From NCBI RefSeq assembly GCF_030122845.1, contig NZ_CP126084.1, positions 4,612,501 to 4,676,500 on the forward strand: a stretch of DNA of 64,000 nucleotides, given 5' to 3'. The translations under genes and the position numbers were made by a program. Positions 51,392-61,703 of this stretch are shown here, one piece after another (the first letter of the stretch is position 1; every line of letters starts with the position of its first letter). The notes below the pieces were generated by a model that saw only the letters and a program-made list of their open reading frames with translations, was not told the origin of the DNA and made no database searches. This DNA is from Paenibacillus woosongensis. GTDB taxonomy: Bacteria; Bacillota; Bacilli; Paenibacillales; Paenibacillaceae.

Positions 51392-52480
51392 TTACTGGGC
51401 TTTTTCCAACAGTTTTGGTTTGGCAAAAATCATCCGGCCCGCCGAAGTTTGCAGTACGCTGGTGACAAGCACCTCGGTAATGGTTCCGATATAATCCCGG
51501 CCTCCTTCAACGACGATCATGGTGCCGTCATCCAGATAGGCCACCCCTTGACCATGCTCCTTACCGTCTTTGATAACCTGCACCATAATCTCTTCACCCG
51601 GCAATACGACCGGCTTCACGGCATTCGCCAAATCGTTGATATTAAGGACGGAGACCCCCTGCAGCTCGCACACCTTATTCAGGTTGAAATCATTCGTGAC
51701 GACCTTCCCCTGCAGCACCTTAGCCAGCTTGACCAGCTTGCTGTCCACTTCGGAGATTTCCTCGAAATCCCCCTCGTAAATCATGACCTTGACGTCCAGC
51801 TCTTTCTGGATTTTATTCAAAATATCCAGCCCGCGCCGTCCGCGGTTGCGCTTGAGCAAGTCCGATGAGTCGGCGATATGCTGCAGCTCCTCCAGCACGA
51901 ACTCAGGAATGACGATCGTTCCTTCGATAAATCCTGTCTTGCAAATATCAGCGATCCGCCCATCGATAATGACGCTGGTGTCGAGAATTTTATGCTCCTC
52001 CAACCTGCGTTCTTCGCCCTGCTCTGTGGCTCCCCATTTGCCAGACTTCCAGAACGAGGAGAGCTCTTCCTTCTTCGCCAGCCCCACGGTCAGCCCCATA
52101 TAACCGAACAGCGCCGATACCGCGAACTGCGCAAAACTCTCCATAGACCCCAGCAAGGACAATACAGGGTAGACCATTAAAGATAGTAGAAGTCCTGCAG
52201 TCAATCCGGCCGCGCCGGCCATCATTTCATTCATCGGTATTTCCGTAATCGCTTCGATCCACCGTCTGATTCGTGCAGATGCGATATCCGCAACAAGGGA
52301 GAACATGAATGCGCACAAGACTGCTCCTGCAGCCGCAAGCAGCAGATGCGACATCAGAGGACTCATCCCGCCAAGCCATGCGCGCAGCGGCCCCGGAAAC
52401 AGGCCCGTTAGCTCTTCCATGGTATAACCGAGCCACGCCCCGCACAAAGCGGACAGAATCATGAACCATCTTTTGACCAT
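51392..52480 (-). CDS. PIN-TRAM membrane protein YacL
   Basis: A 362-residue protein. Four hydrophobic segments occur in the first 150 residues, then a PIN nuclease-fold domain ([37 protein letters not shown]) and a C-terminal TRAM domain. It corresponds to Bacillus YacL; the RNA target is unknown. ATG at 52480 has GGAGGTGA upstream. Next to ispD as in Bacillus. Confidence 0.93.
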   Translation of the reverse strand: MVKRWFMILSALCGAWLGYTMEELTGLFPGPLRAWLGGMSPLMSHLLLAAAGAVLCAFMFSLVADIASARIRRWIEAITEIPMNEMMAGAAGLTAGLLLSLMVYPVLSLLGSMESFAQFAVSALFGYMGLTVGLAKKEELSSFWKSGKWGATEQGEERRLEEHKILDTSVIIDGRIADICKTGFIEGTIVIPEFVLEELQHIADSSDLLKRNRGRRGLDILNKIQKELDVKVMIYEGDFEEISEVDSKLVKLAKVLQGKVVTNDFNLNKVCELQGVSVLNINDLANAVKPVVLPGEEIMVQVIKDGKEHGQGVAYLDDGTMIVVEGGRDYIGTITEVLVTSVLQTSAGRMIFAKPKLLEKAQ

Positions 52481-52696
52481 GTCTCTCTTCACCTCCAAAA
52501 TTTAGTATGTTCTTTAACCAGTATGATCCAAACTTTGGCGGCGTAATCTTCGTTGGATAAAAATTTCCAGACGAGCTTCTCCTGGTTATTTCTGCTTCCA
52601 TATTCCGTATCAGCATGCTATTCTTTCATATAAATCTGGACAACCGGCTGTCAGGATGCCGCCACAAATGACTGCTGCACGAAAGGAAGGGGACAT

Positions 52697-52919
52697 ATGA
52701 GATTCCCTCGATTCCGCTCTTTACGAACGACTATACTGTGGCTGTTTGTGCCAACGATATCCGCATTTATCCTGTTATCGGGGCTCATCTCCTACCAATT
52801 GGCCGCGGAGCAGCTAAAGGAAAATGCCTATACGAGCATCAGCAATACGGTGTCTCAAACCAGCCATTTTATTAATGACCGATTAACGGCGCTGTTTACA
52901 GAACTCAATATTTTATCCC
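52697..52919 (+). pseudogene. 5' fragment of a YesM-type sensor histidine kinase
   Basis: A good start (AGGAAGGGG before ATG) encodes about 74 residues: a short basic N-terminus, one transmembrane helix (RTTILWLFVPTISAFILLSG) and the start of an extracellular sensor domain (AYTSISNTVSQTSHFINDRL). This is the typical N-terminus of YesM-family kinases. The kinase core is absent; the sequence changes at about 52919 to an unrelated gene end. The remnant is a deletion scar. Confidence 0.75.
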
Positions 52920-52991
52920 CAGGACTTCCTGGATGAATGGGCACAGGCGATGGAAGCTGCTTTAGCGGAATACCAGAATAGCTTCAAATAA
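52920..52991 (+). pseudogene. 3' fragment of an extracellular sugar-binding lipoprotein
   Basis: A different frame from the kinase fragment reads QDFLDEWAQAMEAALAEYQN and stops at 52989-52991. This is a typical C-terminus of family-1 solute-binding proteins, which in Paenibacillus usually follow YesM/YesN two-component genes. A terminator follows at 53049. The family call rests on 23 residues. Confidence 0.55.
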
Positions 52992-53048
52992 TTCATAGGG
53001 AGCACGGACACTTTTCTAAATCTTGTATTTGTCGATGCTCGACATTAT

Positions 53049-53098
53049 GCCTGGCATAAGGGCCAACGATACGGCCACTCTTATGCCAGGCTGTTTTG
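53049..53098 (+). terminator. terminator of the deleted kinase/binding-protein cluster
   Basis: GCCTGGCATAAG and CTTATGCCAGGC form a perfect 12-bp stem with GGCC/GGCC inside the loop and a TGTTTTGT tail. The next 125 nt hold no gene. Confidence 0.85.
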
Positions 53099-53223
53099 TA
53101 TTTGTGATGAGAGACCCGGATACGCGTCAGTTATTTGATGATCGATTACGAAGACAAACTACAAAATTCGAATTTTTTCTGATGAGAAAATGGGACAATC
53201 CCCATCATTACGGCAATTCCAGC

Positions 53224-53253
53224 TTGATATGAGGGGAAATTGTGGCATATAAT
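53224..53253 (+). promoter_or_regulatory. sigma-A promoter of the gene at 53289
   Basis: TTGATA (53224-53229), an 18-nt spacer and a perfect TATAAT (53248-53253), 35 nt before the start codon. Confidence 0.75.
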
Positions 53254-53288
53254 GAACTCAATTCATAATATTTGAGGTGGATGGAAAA

Positions 53289-53684
53289 ATGAGCGCTCAA
53301 AGCCTGCAATCTTTTCAAGAACAAGTTTCTGATTTGTTACTCCGTCACCGCAGTTTGCTAGATGTCCTGTCCAAATTGGGACAAACCAATGCGTCCGTCG
53401 TCCGCTCCGTCACTAAATCGGTGACTGAATGCGGTTGCATCGAGCTTCACGCCACAAAACAGCAATTCGAACCCGGCATGGATCTGCAGCATGCCAAGGA
53501 AACGATCCGCAAGCATGTTCAAGGAGAACTTTGCGAGAACTGCCGGGATGCCGTTACCAATGAGTTGGGACGTAACCTTTTTTATATGTCAGCTCTCTGT
53601 AACTTGCTGGAGATCGACATGGATGAAGTCGTCCGACGGGAATCGCAGAAGTGCGCCACTTTAGGATTGTTTAACTTATCATAG
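53289..53684 (+). CDS. uncharacterised small helical protein, MazG-like C-terminus
   Basis: A 131-residue protein with its own promoter and GAGGTGG 8 nt before ATG 53289. It is predicted to be all-helical. The C-terminal region, NELGRNLFYMSALCNLLEID and DEVVRRESQKC, has the helix pattern of MazG-type nucleotide pyrophosphohydrolases, but the EExxE metal motif is not evident. Five Cys residues (CGC, CENC, C in the helices, C near the end) stand out. The function is not known. It is one of the few plus-strand genes here, flanked by repeats and a deletion scar. Confidence 0.8.
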   Translation: MSAQSLQSFQEQVSDLLLRHRSLLDVLSKLGQTNASVVRSVTKSVTECGCIELHATKQQFEPGMDLQHAKETIRKHVQGELCENCRDAVTNELGRNLFYMSALCNLLEIDMDEVVRRESQKCATLGLFNLS

Positions 53685-53803
53685 ATGTATTTTTTGCACC
53701 CACCCCCACCCCTCCCTGCCAAAGGGAGGGCCCAAGGGCTGTGCCTCTGAACTCACCATATGGAAATAGCGTGAGTGATACCGAGGAACTCCTTTGCACT
53801 GGA

Positions 53804-53834
53804 TGCGCTTAGGCACTGCCTAGGCACGCTTTTT
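53804..53834 (+). terminator. possible terminator downstream of the gene at 53289
   Basis: TAGG/CCTA with outer GCG/CGC pairing, followed by five Ts, 120 nt after the stop codon. Short stem; moderate support. Confidence 0.4.
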
Positions 53835-54350
53835 CCCCATTCAGGTACGTCATGTTTAGGAACGCTTCTACTCCCCCGAACTACTTACTGTATCTCCCTT
53901 CCTCGTTCGCTTCACCCGGAAAGCTGCTGCGTGCCATGTTCTGCTTGTCCCTTGCGAGTACGCTCTACTAGAGCAATCCTTCTTAACAGGAATCCCGATC
54001 AGGAGCCTACAGGTACTTACGTGAACCTATAAGAGACTACAGGAGCTCACAGGAGCCAACTTAGTACTGCTATGTACCAGGCACACTTCTCCCTTACGAG
54101 ATGCAATGTAGGACATGAAAATTGCTTCGCCATCTTGCTAGCCAACCAATACTTGCTGCTGATCGCACTTAGCAGACTACAATACCCGGCCTTGAACCTA
54201 CAAGCTCCCCGTGACCAGGAACACCCGTAACGAGAGTGAGACGTGGTAACGAATTTGGGATGTAAATAACAAACCAGAACGTGATCATGAGTCCAGAGAC
54301 GTGAGTACGAAATCAGAATTTGAATAATGAAGCCGGAACGCCCAATAGCA
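53835..54350. other. gene-free stretch with degenerate short repeats
   Basis: No supported coding sequence. The right part (54228-54330) has several degraded TAACGA/TACGAA words at roughly 50-60 nt intervals that resemble the cores in the element just downstream. The left part has AGGAGC-CTACAGG/CTCACAGG-like words repeated without clear order. Confidence 0.5.
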
Positions 54351-54356
54351 CATGAG

Positions 54357-54539
54357 TAACGAATCTCACGATCGCTATTTGTCCAAAAATCACCTCAGTC
54401 AAGATGTAACGAAGCTGGGCAACGTTATTTCATCCTTTACCTCCCCCAAACAGAAGATACACTGCAAATAGAGTGGATAAGAATCGTTAGATTTAACCTC
54501 ATAGCCAATATGCACAAATAACGTGGATGAGATTCGTTA
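54357..54539. repeat. four-copy palindromic repeat element A (183 bp)
   Basis: Four 24-nt cores of the form TAACGAA-N12-TATTT occur at 54357-54380 (+), 54407-54430 (+), 54466-54489 (-) and 54516-54539 (-). Spacers are 26, 35 and 26 nt. The outer pair shares TAACGAATCTC exactly and continues into TATTTGTSCA; the inner pair is more diverged. As RNA or single-stranded DNA the outer copies would form an 11-bp plus 8-bp stem. The geometry is the same as element B at 63197. Lies between the small gene and the pssA terminator. Confidence 0.85.
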
Positions 54540-54592
54540 AACTTTTTGCGGCGATGCGGTTTGGCCGTAAAACTTATAAATCCAATAAAGAT

Positions 54593-54632
54593 AAAAAGCA
54601 TGAACGCCGTGATTTCCGACGCTCATGCTTTT
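54593..54632 (-). terminator. terminator of pssA
   Basis: AAGCATGA and TCATGCTT pair around a loop with CG/CG, followed by five Ts, 10 nt after the pssA stop. Confidence 0.85.
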
Positions 54633-54642
54633 ATTTTACATA

Positions 54643-55371
54643 TCAACGATTGTGATAAGCTTCCTCGGCCTCATCGTCATCTACCTGCTTGCCGCGGTGA
54701 AGCAATTTGTCGAAGCTCTGCTTCAGGCCATAGGCTGCGTAAACGACAAGCGGGATAAAGATAAGCTTGGATAATTCCTCTGGAAAAAGAACCGCAACCA
54801 TAACTGCAAGCAGGATAACGAACGGCGCTAAAGCAATTCCCTTTTTAGGAAGGCCGATCTTTTTGAAGTTGGGATACTTTACGGAACTAACCATCAAGTA
54901 TGATACGAGCAATATGCCGCAAATGAAGTAAGGAGCCGTCATATTCTTGTGAAACAGGGACAATGTGGCAATGACACCGCCCGCGGCTGGGATCGGCAGG
55001 CCGATGAAATACCCCGGCACTCCCTTCTGCACATTAAATCGAGCCAATCTCAGCGCGCCGCACATCGGGAAGATGGCCGTAACAGCCCAAGCAATTCCCG
55101 GATGAATCCCGCTAAAAGCAATAGAGTACATTAACAGGGCAGGGGCGACGCCAAACGATATAATATCCGATAATGAGTCCAGCTCTTTACCGAATTCGCT
55201 TTGAGCGTCAAGCGCCCGGGCAACCCGCCCGTCCAGCCCGTCGAGCAGCATCGCCACAATGACCATGATCGCGGACATGCTGTATTTGCCGTCAAAAGCA
55301 AAAATAATGGCTAGCATCCCTAAAAATAAGTTTCCCAGGGTAAATACATTCGGAAGTGATTTTGTAATCAT
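54643..55371 (-). CDS. pssA: CDP-diacylglycerol-serine O-phosphatidyltransferase
   Basis: A 242-residue membrane enzyme that makes phosphatidylserine, the precursor of phosphatidylethanolamine. The CDP-alcohol phosphotransferase motif is LDGLDGRVARALDAQSEFGK followed by ELDSLSD. About seven hydrophobic segments follow the Firmicutes PssA pattern. It stands between disA and yacL, which are directly adjacent in Bacillus. Confidence 0.95.
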   Translation of the reverse strand: MITKSLPNVFTLGNLFLGMLAIIFAFDGKYSMSAIMVIVAMLLDGLDGRVARALDAQSEFGKELDSLSDIISFGVAPALLMYSIAFSGIHPGIAWAVTAIFPMCGALRLARFNVQKGVPGYFIGLPIPAAGGVIATLSLFHKNMTAPYFICGILLVSYLMVSSVKYPNFKKIGLPKKGIALAPFVILLAVMVAVLFPEELSKLIFIPLVVYAAYGLKQSFDKLLHRGKQVDDDEAEEAYHNR

Positions 55372-55469
55372 CTCTTCACCTCGTATAGATTTCCAATAAT
55401 CTTATTATCGGATTATGAAGCAAATTACTTTAATTCCCAAAAGAAAACTCGGCCCGCAGGCATACAGGC

Positions 55470-56546
55470 TTAAATTTGTCTATCGATAAAAGCCTGTTCC
55501 TGCAGCCGCTTAAGACCTTCTTTGATCGTTCTGGCCCGAACCTCGCCAATGCCGTCCACTTCGTCCAGCTCGTCGATCGTTGCCATCAGCACCCCTGGAA
55601 GATGCTTGAAGCGCTCGACAAGGTTATGGATGATGACGTTCGGGAGACGCGGGATTTTGTTCAGTACGCGATAACCTCGCGGAGACACTAAGTCTTCGGA
55701 CATTGCCGCCGAAGCCGGATAACCGAGCAGTCTGGTGATATGGCTCATCTCAAGCAGGTCGTCGTCACTGGATCGCTTCAATCCAAGGATAATTTCCCGA
55801 ATGGCTTCATCGCTGTCTTCCTTAGCATAGTCTTTGTATAACAGCCACGCTTCTTCCTCCATATTGCTAACCAGCTCTTCCATTTGCATACTAATCAACC
55901 GGCCTTCGGAGCCCAGTTCGTTAATGAACCGTTTGATCTCCATTTTGATCCGAATCACCATTTCAACCCGCTGAATCACATTAATGACCTCGGGCATCGT
56001 CACCAGCTCTTCGAACTCGGATGCCGTCAAATTCGTAAGCGCCTGATTGAGAACAGCCCTGTATTTCTCCAGGGTCTGGATCGCCTGGTTCGCTTTCGTC
56101 AGGATAACCCCAATCTCCTTCAGGGAATAACGAAGCCCGCCTTGATATAACGTGATGATATTGCGGCGCTGGGAGATCGAGACGACCAGCTTGCCCGTCT
56201 GCTTCGCCACCCGCTCCGCCGTCCGGTGGCGAATCCCCGTCTCCGACGAGGAGATGGATGAATCGGGAATGAGCTGCGTATTTGCATACAATATTCTCTT
56301 AAGATCCTCGCTCATGATGATGGCTCCGTCCATTTTTGCCAGCTCGTATAAGTAGTTCGGCGAGAAGTCGCAGTTAATGGAGAAGCCTCCTTCAACTACT
56401 TCCATCACTTCCGGGCTGTATCCCACAACGATCAGCCCGCCGGTCTTGGCCCGGAGCACGTTCTCAAGTCCATCGCGAAAAGCAGTGCCGGGCGCGACGA
56501 GTCTGAGTAAATCATTCATTTTCTCCGCATGGGTGTTTTCCTTCAT
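55470..56546 (-). CDS. disA: DNA integrity scanning diadenylate cyclase DisA
   Basis: A 358-residue c-di-AMP synthase. The N-terminal cyclase domain has [12 protein letters not shown] and [12 protein letters not shown] helical spine leads to the C-terminal HhH DNA-binding domain with [19 protein letters not shown]. It scans DNA for branched structures before sporulation. It starts 14 nt after the radA stop, a conserved pair. Confidence 0.97.
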   Translation of the reverse strand: MKENTHAEKMNDLLRLVAPGTAFRDGLENVLRAKTGGLIVVGYSPEVMEVVEGGFSINCDFSPNYLYELAKMDGAIIMSEDLKRILYANTQLIPDSSISSSETGIRHRTAERVAKQTGKLVVSISQRRNIITLYQGGLRYSLKEIGVILTKANQAIQTLEKYRAVLNQALTNLTASEFEELVTMPEVINVIQRVEMVIRIKMEIKRFINELGSEGRLISMQMEELVSNMEEEAWLLYKDYAKEDSDEAIREIILGLKRSSDDDLLEMSHITRLLGYPASAAMSEDLVSPRGYRVLNKIPRLPNVIIHNLVERFKHLPGVLMATIDELDEVDGIGEVRARTIKEGLKRLQEQAFIDRQI

Positions 56547-56560
56547 GAACTTAATGCCCC

Positions 56561-57928
56561 CTAATCTAACGCAACAGCTAGCGCATCTGCAACAGTATTT
56601 ACGCCAATCAATTGTATTCCTGCGGGACTCTGCCAGCCCTTCATGCTCTTCTCGGGCAGAATAACGCGTTTGAATCCTAACTTCGCTGCCTCCTTCACCC
56701 TCTGCTCAGCCCTGGAGACGGCCCGGACTTCACCGGTAAGCCCAACTTCCCCGAAGATGACATCGTCCGGCTTGGTCGGAATATCGCGAAAGCTGGAAGC
56801 AATGCTCACAGCAATCGCCAGATCAACGGCCGGCTCATCCAGCTTCACTCCGCCAGCCAGGTTCACGTAAGCATCCTGATTTTGCAGGAACATACCCATC
56901 CGCTTCTCCAGTACGGCGATGATCAGTCCCATCCGATGGTGATCTACACCCGTCGCCATCCTTCGCGGGGAAGGAAAATGTGTCGATGCGATCAGAGCCT
57001 GCAGTTCTACGAGCATCGGGCGTGTTCCTTCCATACTCGCCACGACGGTGGAGCCTGCGACACCAAGCGGCCTCTCGGAGAGGAACAGCTCCGAAGGGTT
57101 AGTTACTTCGGTCAAGCCGGATTCGTTCATTTCAAATATGCCGATTTCATTCGTAGAACCGAAGCGGTTCTTCACCGCCCGAAGCAGGCGGTAAGAGTGA
57201 TGTCGTTCTCCTTCGAAATACAGCACGCAGTCCACCATATGCTCCAGCAGCCTTGGCCCGGCAATGGCTCCTTCCTTCGTCACATGCCCGACCAGAACCG
57301 TGGCAATCCCCTGCCCTTTGGCAATGCGCATGAAGCGCGCCGTACATTCGCGAACCTGGGATACGCTTCCCGGCGCGCTTGTCACTTCCGGCAGATATAC
57401 GGTTTGGATCGAGTCGATGACGAGGAAATTCGGCTTCAGCTCGTCGATCGCCGATTCAATGGCTTCCATGTCGCTCTCACAGAGGACATACAGCTCTTGC
57501 GACAAGGCTCCTAGCCGCTCGGCTCTCAGCTTCGTCTGCCTGATTGACTCCTCCCCGGATATATACAGTACTTTCAATCCGGCCTGAGCCATTTCGTGGG
57601 ATGTCTGCAGGAGCAGCGTCGATTTGCCGATTCCTGGATCACCGCCGACCAGTACGAGCGAGCCGGGTACGACTCCGCCGCCAAGCACCCGGTTCAGTTC
57701 TCCTATGCCAGTGACGATGCGCGGTTCTTTGCCGCTCTCTATGTTTATGATGGGCAGCGGTTTTTCTTTCGTATGAAATAGACCAGAGGACATCCCCTGC
57801 GTCTTTACGACTTTCTCCGTTTCTTCGACCATGGAGTTCCATGAACCGCACCCCGGGCATTTCCCGTACCATTTCGGCGATTCATATCCGCACTCCGTGC
57901 AAAAAAACTTTGTTTTTACTTTAACCAT
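56561..57928 (-). CDS. radA: DNA repair protein RadA
   Basis: A 455-residue RadA/Sms. N-terminal zinc finger [19 protein letters not shown]; Walker [18 protein letters not shown] motif; C-terminal Lon-protease-like domain ([18 protein letters not shown]). It promotes branch migration of recombination intermediates. ATG at 57928 with AAGGAGAG upstream; the 22-residue longer frame is leader sequence. Confidence 0.97.
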   Translation of the reverse strand: MVKVKTKFFCTECGYESPKWYGKCPGCGSWNSMVEETEKVVKTQGMSSGLFHTKEKPLPIINIESGKEPRIVTGIGELNRVLGGGVVPGSLVLVGGDPGIGKSTLLLQTSHEMAQAGLKVLYISGEESIRQTKLRAERLGALSQELYVLCESDMEAIESAIDELKPNFLVIDSIQTVYLPEVTSAPGSVSQVRECTARFMRIAKGQGIATVLVGHVTKEGAIAGPRLLEHMVDCVLYFEGERHHSYRLLRAVKNRFGSTNEIGIFEMNESGLTEVTNPSELFLSERPLGVAGSTVVASMEGTRPMLVELQALIASTHFPSPRRMATGVDHHRMGLIIAVLEKRMGMFLQNQDAYVNLAGGVKLDEPAVDLAIAVSIASSFRDIPTKPDDVIFGEVGLTGEVRAVSRAEQRVKEAAKLGFKRVILPEKSMKGWQSPAGIQLIGVNTVADALAVALD

Positions 57929-57998
57929 TTTTCTCTCCTTAAAATATCTGCAAAATTTAACAAACCTTGCAGCCCAAACCACTAAGAGTAACACTCAA

Positions 57999-58028
57999 AG
58001 TTTACCATTGTTTCTGATTTAACGTAAA
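57999..58028 (-). promoter_or_regulatory. possible promoter of radA-disA
   Basis: TTTACG (58028-58023), an 18-nt spacer and TGG-TAAACT (58004-57999, extended -10 type). Moderate match. Confidence 0.45.
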
Positions 58029-58064
58029 GGTTTTTCGGGCGCTTTATACAAATATGGGAAATAC

Positions 58065-58107
58065 GAAGAAAAGACAGCCCCGGAAACCGAAATTCCCAGG
58101 CTGTCTT
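58065..58107 (-). terminator. terminator of the ctsR-clpC operon
   Basis: AAGACAGCC and GGCTGTCTT form a 9-bp stem with GGAA/TTCC inside and a TTTCTTC tail, 50 nt after the clpC stop. Confidence 0.85.
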
Positions 58108-58156
58108 GCATGATTCGCTTTGCAATACGATTCAGATCGTTTTGCTCACTATTCAT

Positions 58157-60604
58157 TTACTTGGCGCTTTTGGTAAAAGCCCCCGTCTTCTTCACGGTCA
58201 AGCTGCCATCCTCCACATCAATCGTCAGCGAATCGCCTTTCTTGACGTTTCCGGTCAGCAATTCTTCAGACAAGCGATCCTCGATATGCTTCTGGATAGC
58301 TCTGCGAAGCGGACGCGCTCCATAAGCTGGATCAAAGCCTTCTTTAGCCAGAAACTCCTTGGCTTGATCGGTCAGAACGAAGTCCACCTCGTATTCATGC
58401 AGCCGTTTGCGAAGCTCTTCTGCCATCAGCGTAACGATTTCGCCGATATGCTTCTGCTCCAGCGAGTGGAATACGATAATTTCATCGATCCGGTTAAGGA
58501 ATTCCGGACGGAAGCTCTTCTTAAGTTCTTCCATCACTTTGCCTTTCATATTGTCATAATCTGCCCCGGAGTCGTCTACGGCAGTAAAGCCAAGCCGCGT
58601 ATTGCGTCTGATCGCTTCGGCCCCGACGTTCGAGGTGAGAATGATCAGTGTATTGCGGAAGTCTACCACACGTCCTTTGGAGTCCGTCAAACGGCCATCC
58701 TCCAGCACTTGCAGCAAAATATTGAATACCTCAGGGTGCGCCTTCTCGATTTCATCCAAGAGTACGACCGAATATGGCTTGCGGCGTACTTTCTCCGTCA
58801 GCTGGCCGCCTTCTTCATAACCAACATATCCTGGAGGGGCGCCAACGAGACGAGCCGTGGAGTGCTTCTCCATATATTCGGACATGTCGATGCGGATAAC
58901 CGCATTTTCGTCGCCGAACATGGCTTCGGCCAGGGCCCGCGCCAGCTCAGTCTTACCTACCCCAGTTGGGCCTAGGAAGATAAAGGAGCCCATCGGACGC
59001 TTCGGATCCTTCAGTCCGGCACGCGCCCGGCGAATCGCCCGGCTGACCGCCTTAACGGCTTCGTCCTGCCCGATAACGCGCTCATGCAGGATTTGCTCCA
59101 TATTGAGCAGTCTTTCCGTTTCCTCTTCCTTCAGCTTATTGACTGGAATACCAGTCCAGCTTGCTACGACCTGTGCAATGTCCTCAGGCGTAACTTCAGA
59201 GTCGGTACGGCCCTGTTTCTCTTTCCATTGATTCTTCGTGATGTCGAGCTCCTCGCGGATTTTCTGCTCCGTATCGCGCAGTGCTGCCGCTTTCTCAAAC
59301 TCCTGGCTCTGTACAGCCGCGTCTTTCTCTTTGCGGATGTCTTCCAGACGGCTCTCCAACTGCTTCAGATTAGGCGGTACCGTGTATGAGTTCAGTCTTA
59401 CCTTTGAGCCGGCCTCATCGATCAAGTCGATGGCTTTATCCGGCAGAAAGCGGTCCTGGATATAGCGGTCGGACAGCTTAACCGCCTGTTCAATCGCTTC
59501 ATCGGTAATTTTAACGCGGTGATGGGCCTCATAGCGGTCGCGAAGTCCATGCAGGATTTGAATGGCTTCGTCAACGGAAGGCTGATCAACCGTTATCGGT
59601 TGGAAACGGCGCTCAAGCGCAGCATCCTTCTCGATATACTTGCGGTATTCATCCAGCGTCGTTGCCCCGATGCATTGCAGCTCGCCGCGGGCCAGCGCCG
59701 GCTTCAGGATGTTCGAGGCATCGATGGCACCTTCCGCACCGCCTGCGCCAATCAGGGTATGCAATTCATCAATGAACAGGATGATATTCCCGGCTTGACG
59801 GATTTCATCCATGATTTTCTTCAAGCGATCCTCGAATTCGCCGCGATATTTCGTACCGGCTACGACAGAACCCATATCGAGGGTCATGACTCTTTTGTCG
59901 CGCAGTGTCTCCGGAATTTCATTATTGATAATCTTCTGAGCCAATCCTTCAGCAATAGCGGTCTTCCCTACGCCAGGCTCACCGATCAGCACCGGGTTGT
60001 TCTTCGTCCGGCGGCTGAGCACCTGAATGACCCGCTCGATTTCCTTGCTTCGGCCGATAACCGGGTCAAGATTGCTCTCTTTGGCGGATTCCGTCAAATC
60101 GCGAGCCAGACTGTCCAGCGTCGGCGTATTCACGTTAGCTGGCGTGCTATGATGACTGGACACCGCCTCGCTGCTGCCCAGCAGCTGCAGCACTTGCTGA
60201 CGCGCTTTGTTCAGACTGATACCCAGGTTGTTCAATACCCGGGCAGCAACGCCCTCGCCTTCACGAATCAAGCCAAGCAGAATATGCTCTGTTCCCACAT
60301 AGGTATGGCCGAGCTTGCGAGCTTCATCCATGGATAGTTCGATAACCTTCTTGGCTCTCGGCGTATAAGCGATATTCGCCGGTTGCTCCTGGCCGCGGCC
60401 GATCAGCGTCTCTACTTCGTCCTGGATTTTCTCAAGACCCAGTCCAAGCCCGATTAATGCCTTAGCGGCAATTCCTTCCCCTTCACGAATCAAACCAAGC
60501 AAAATATGCTCTGTTCCAATATTGTTATGCCCTAACCGTACGGCTTCTTCTTGGGCAAGTGCCAAAACCTTCTGGGCACGCTCCGTAAATCTTCCAAACA
60601 TCAT
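58157..60604 (-). CDS. clpC: AAA+ protease chaperone ClpC
   Basis: An 815-residue Clp ATPase. Two Clp_N repeats (1-145), D1 Walker [14 protein letters not shown], a UVR/M-domain (about 415-455), D2 Walker [12 protein letters not shown] and the C-terminal D2-small domain. It unfolds substrates for ClpP, delivered by MecA or by McsB phospho-arginine tags. ATGATG start with GGAGGTG upstream. Last gene of the ctsR operon. Confidence 0.98.
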   Translation of the reverse strand: MMFGRFTERAQKVLALAQEEAVRLGHNNIGTEHILLGLIREGEGIAAKALIGLGLGLEKIQDEVETLIGRGQEQPANIAYTPRAKKVIELSMDEARKLGHTYVGTEHILLGLIREGEGVAARVLNNLGISLNKARQQVLQLLGSSEAVSSHHSTPANVNTPTLDSLARDLTESAKESNLDPVIGRSKEIERVIQVLSRRTKNNPVLIGEPGVGKTAIAEGLAQKIINNEIPETLRDKRVMTLDMGSVVAGTKYRGEFEDRLKKIMDEIRQAGNIILFIDELHTLIGAGGAEGAIDASNILKPALARGELQCIGATTLDEYRKYIEKDAALERRFQPITVDQPSVDEAIQILHGLRDRYEAHHRVKITDEAIEQAVKLSDRYIQDRFLPDKAIDLIDEAGSKVRLNSYTVPPNLKQLESRLEDIRKEKDAAVQSQEFEKAAALRDTEQKIREELDITKNQWKEKQGRTDSEVTPEDIAQVVASWTGIPVNKLKEEETERLLNMEQILHERVIGQDEAVKAVSRAIRRARAGLKDPKRPMGSFIFLGPTGVGKTELARALAEAMFGDENAVIRIDMSEYMEKHSTARLVGAPPGYVGYEEGGQLTEKVRRKPYSVVLLDEIEKAHPEVFNILLQVLEDGRLTDSKGRVVDFRNTLIILTSNVGAEAIRRNTRLGFTAVDDSGADYDNMKGKVMEELKKSFRPEFLNRIDEIIVFHSLEQKHIGEIVTLMAEELRKRLHEYEVDFVLTDQAKEFLAKEGFDPAYGARPLRRAIQKHIEDRLSEELLTGNVKKGDSLTIDVEDGSLTVKKTGAFTKSAK

Positions 60605-60632
60605 ACTCCTACACCTCCATGAATGTTGTTTC

Positions 60633-61691
60633 TTATTTACCCAATTTCTCTCGGATCAGCTTAGCGCGGTACATATCGCGTTCGCCCGGAGACATGCTGA
60701 CCTGAAATTTTTTCTGCAAGAAACCAGGCTGGGTCATGACATTCAATTCATTCAGTACCTGTACGGGCAGCGTATCGATCAATCCCAGATCTACGCCGAG
60801 TCTGACGTCGGACAGCCGCTGCGCCGCCTCCTTAGAGTCTATAATCGCTGCGTATAACAAAATGCCATAGGAGCGCATGACGCGATCGGTCATCCGCAGG
60901 CGGGATTCAGAGAGCAGTCTCTCCCTTGCCGATTTCTCATGCTCGATGATCTGCATCACAACGCTGTACAAATTTTCAATAATTTCAGATTCGCTTTGTC
61001 CCAGTGTAATCTGATTTGAGATTTGAAACAAGTTCCCTGTCGCTTCGCTGCCTTCGCCGTAAATGCCGCGGACTGTCAATCCGACCTGGGACACGGCCGA
61101 CAGGATCCGATTTATTTGCTGAGTTAGAACCAGCGCCGGCAAATGCATCATGACGGAGGCCCGAAGTCCTGTCCCTACATTCGTAGGGCAGCTGGTAAGG
61201 AAACCGCGGTTATCGTCAAAGGCATAATCCACCTGTGCTTCGAAAATATCATCCACCGCGGTCGCCTTCTCCCAAGCCTCCTCAATCTGCAGGCCGGGAT
61301 AAAGGCATTGAATACGCAAATGATCCTCTTCATTCACCATGATGCTGAGGCTTTCGTCATCGCTGATAAAGACGGCGCCGTATCTGGACTCATTAGCCAA
61401 ATTCGGGCTGATGAGATGCTTCTCAACGAGCACCTTTTTGTCCAGCTCATCCAAATCGGCTAGAAGAACCGAAGACAACGGCCCGAACTGCTGCATCCTT
61501 TGATCTTGCAGCACGCTCTCCAGCTGATTCAGCACGTCCTCGGATTGCTGGTTGGTCGCCAGCATAGGGAATGGCCTGTTCAGCAAATTTCGCGCAATTC
61601 GGACACGGCTGCTGATGACGATTTCGGACTCCTTGCCTCCGCTTCTCATCCATTCGCTAAGCGGTTGTTCTGTAAACCGAAGATTTGCCAT
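60633..61691 (-). CDS. mcsB: protein-arginine kinase McsB
   Basis: A 352-residue kinase of the phosphagen-kinase fold. [14 protein letters not shown] and the catalytic Cys region [16 protein letters not shown] are present. It phosphorylates arginine on CtsR and on misfolded proteins, marking them for ClpCP. Its activator mcsA is immediately upstream. Confidence 0.97.
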   Translation of the reverse strand: MANLRFTEQPLSEWMRSGGKESEIVISSRVRIARNLLNRPFPMLATNQQSEDVLNQLESVLQDQRMQQFGPLSSVLLADLDELDKKVLVEKHLISPNLANESRYGAVFISDDESLSIMVNEEDHLRIQCLYPGLQIEEAWEKATAVDDIFEAQVDYAFDDNRGFLTSCPTNVGTGLRASVMMHLPALVLTQQINRILSAVSQVGLTVRGIYGEGSEATGNLFQISNQITLGQSESEIIENLYSVVMQIIEHEKSARERLLSESRLRMTDRVMRSYGILLYAAIIDSKEAAQRLSDVRLGVDLGLIDTLPVQVLNELNVMTQPGFLQKKFQVSMSPGERDMYRAKLIREKLGK

Positions 61692-61703
61692 CGCCCACTC
61701 CTC

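Noticed and set aside
53104..53232. Frame reading RDPDTRQLFDDRLRRQT after the cluster terminator
   Set aside because: No start signal and it lies after a terminator; could be a remnant but the support is too thin.
53711..53731. CCCTCCC/GGGAGGG hairpin as a terminator
   Set aside because: No U tract follows on either strand; it is probably just GC-rich intergenic sequence.
53775..54032. 85-residue plus-strand frame
   Set aside because: No ribosome site; composition (many C, L, S, R) looks random and it lies in the eroded repeat zone.
54357..54539. CRISPR array (24-nt repeats with 26-nt spacers)
   Set aside because: Only two copies per orientation, repeats conserved only at their ends, orientation reversed midway and no cas genes in the window.
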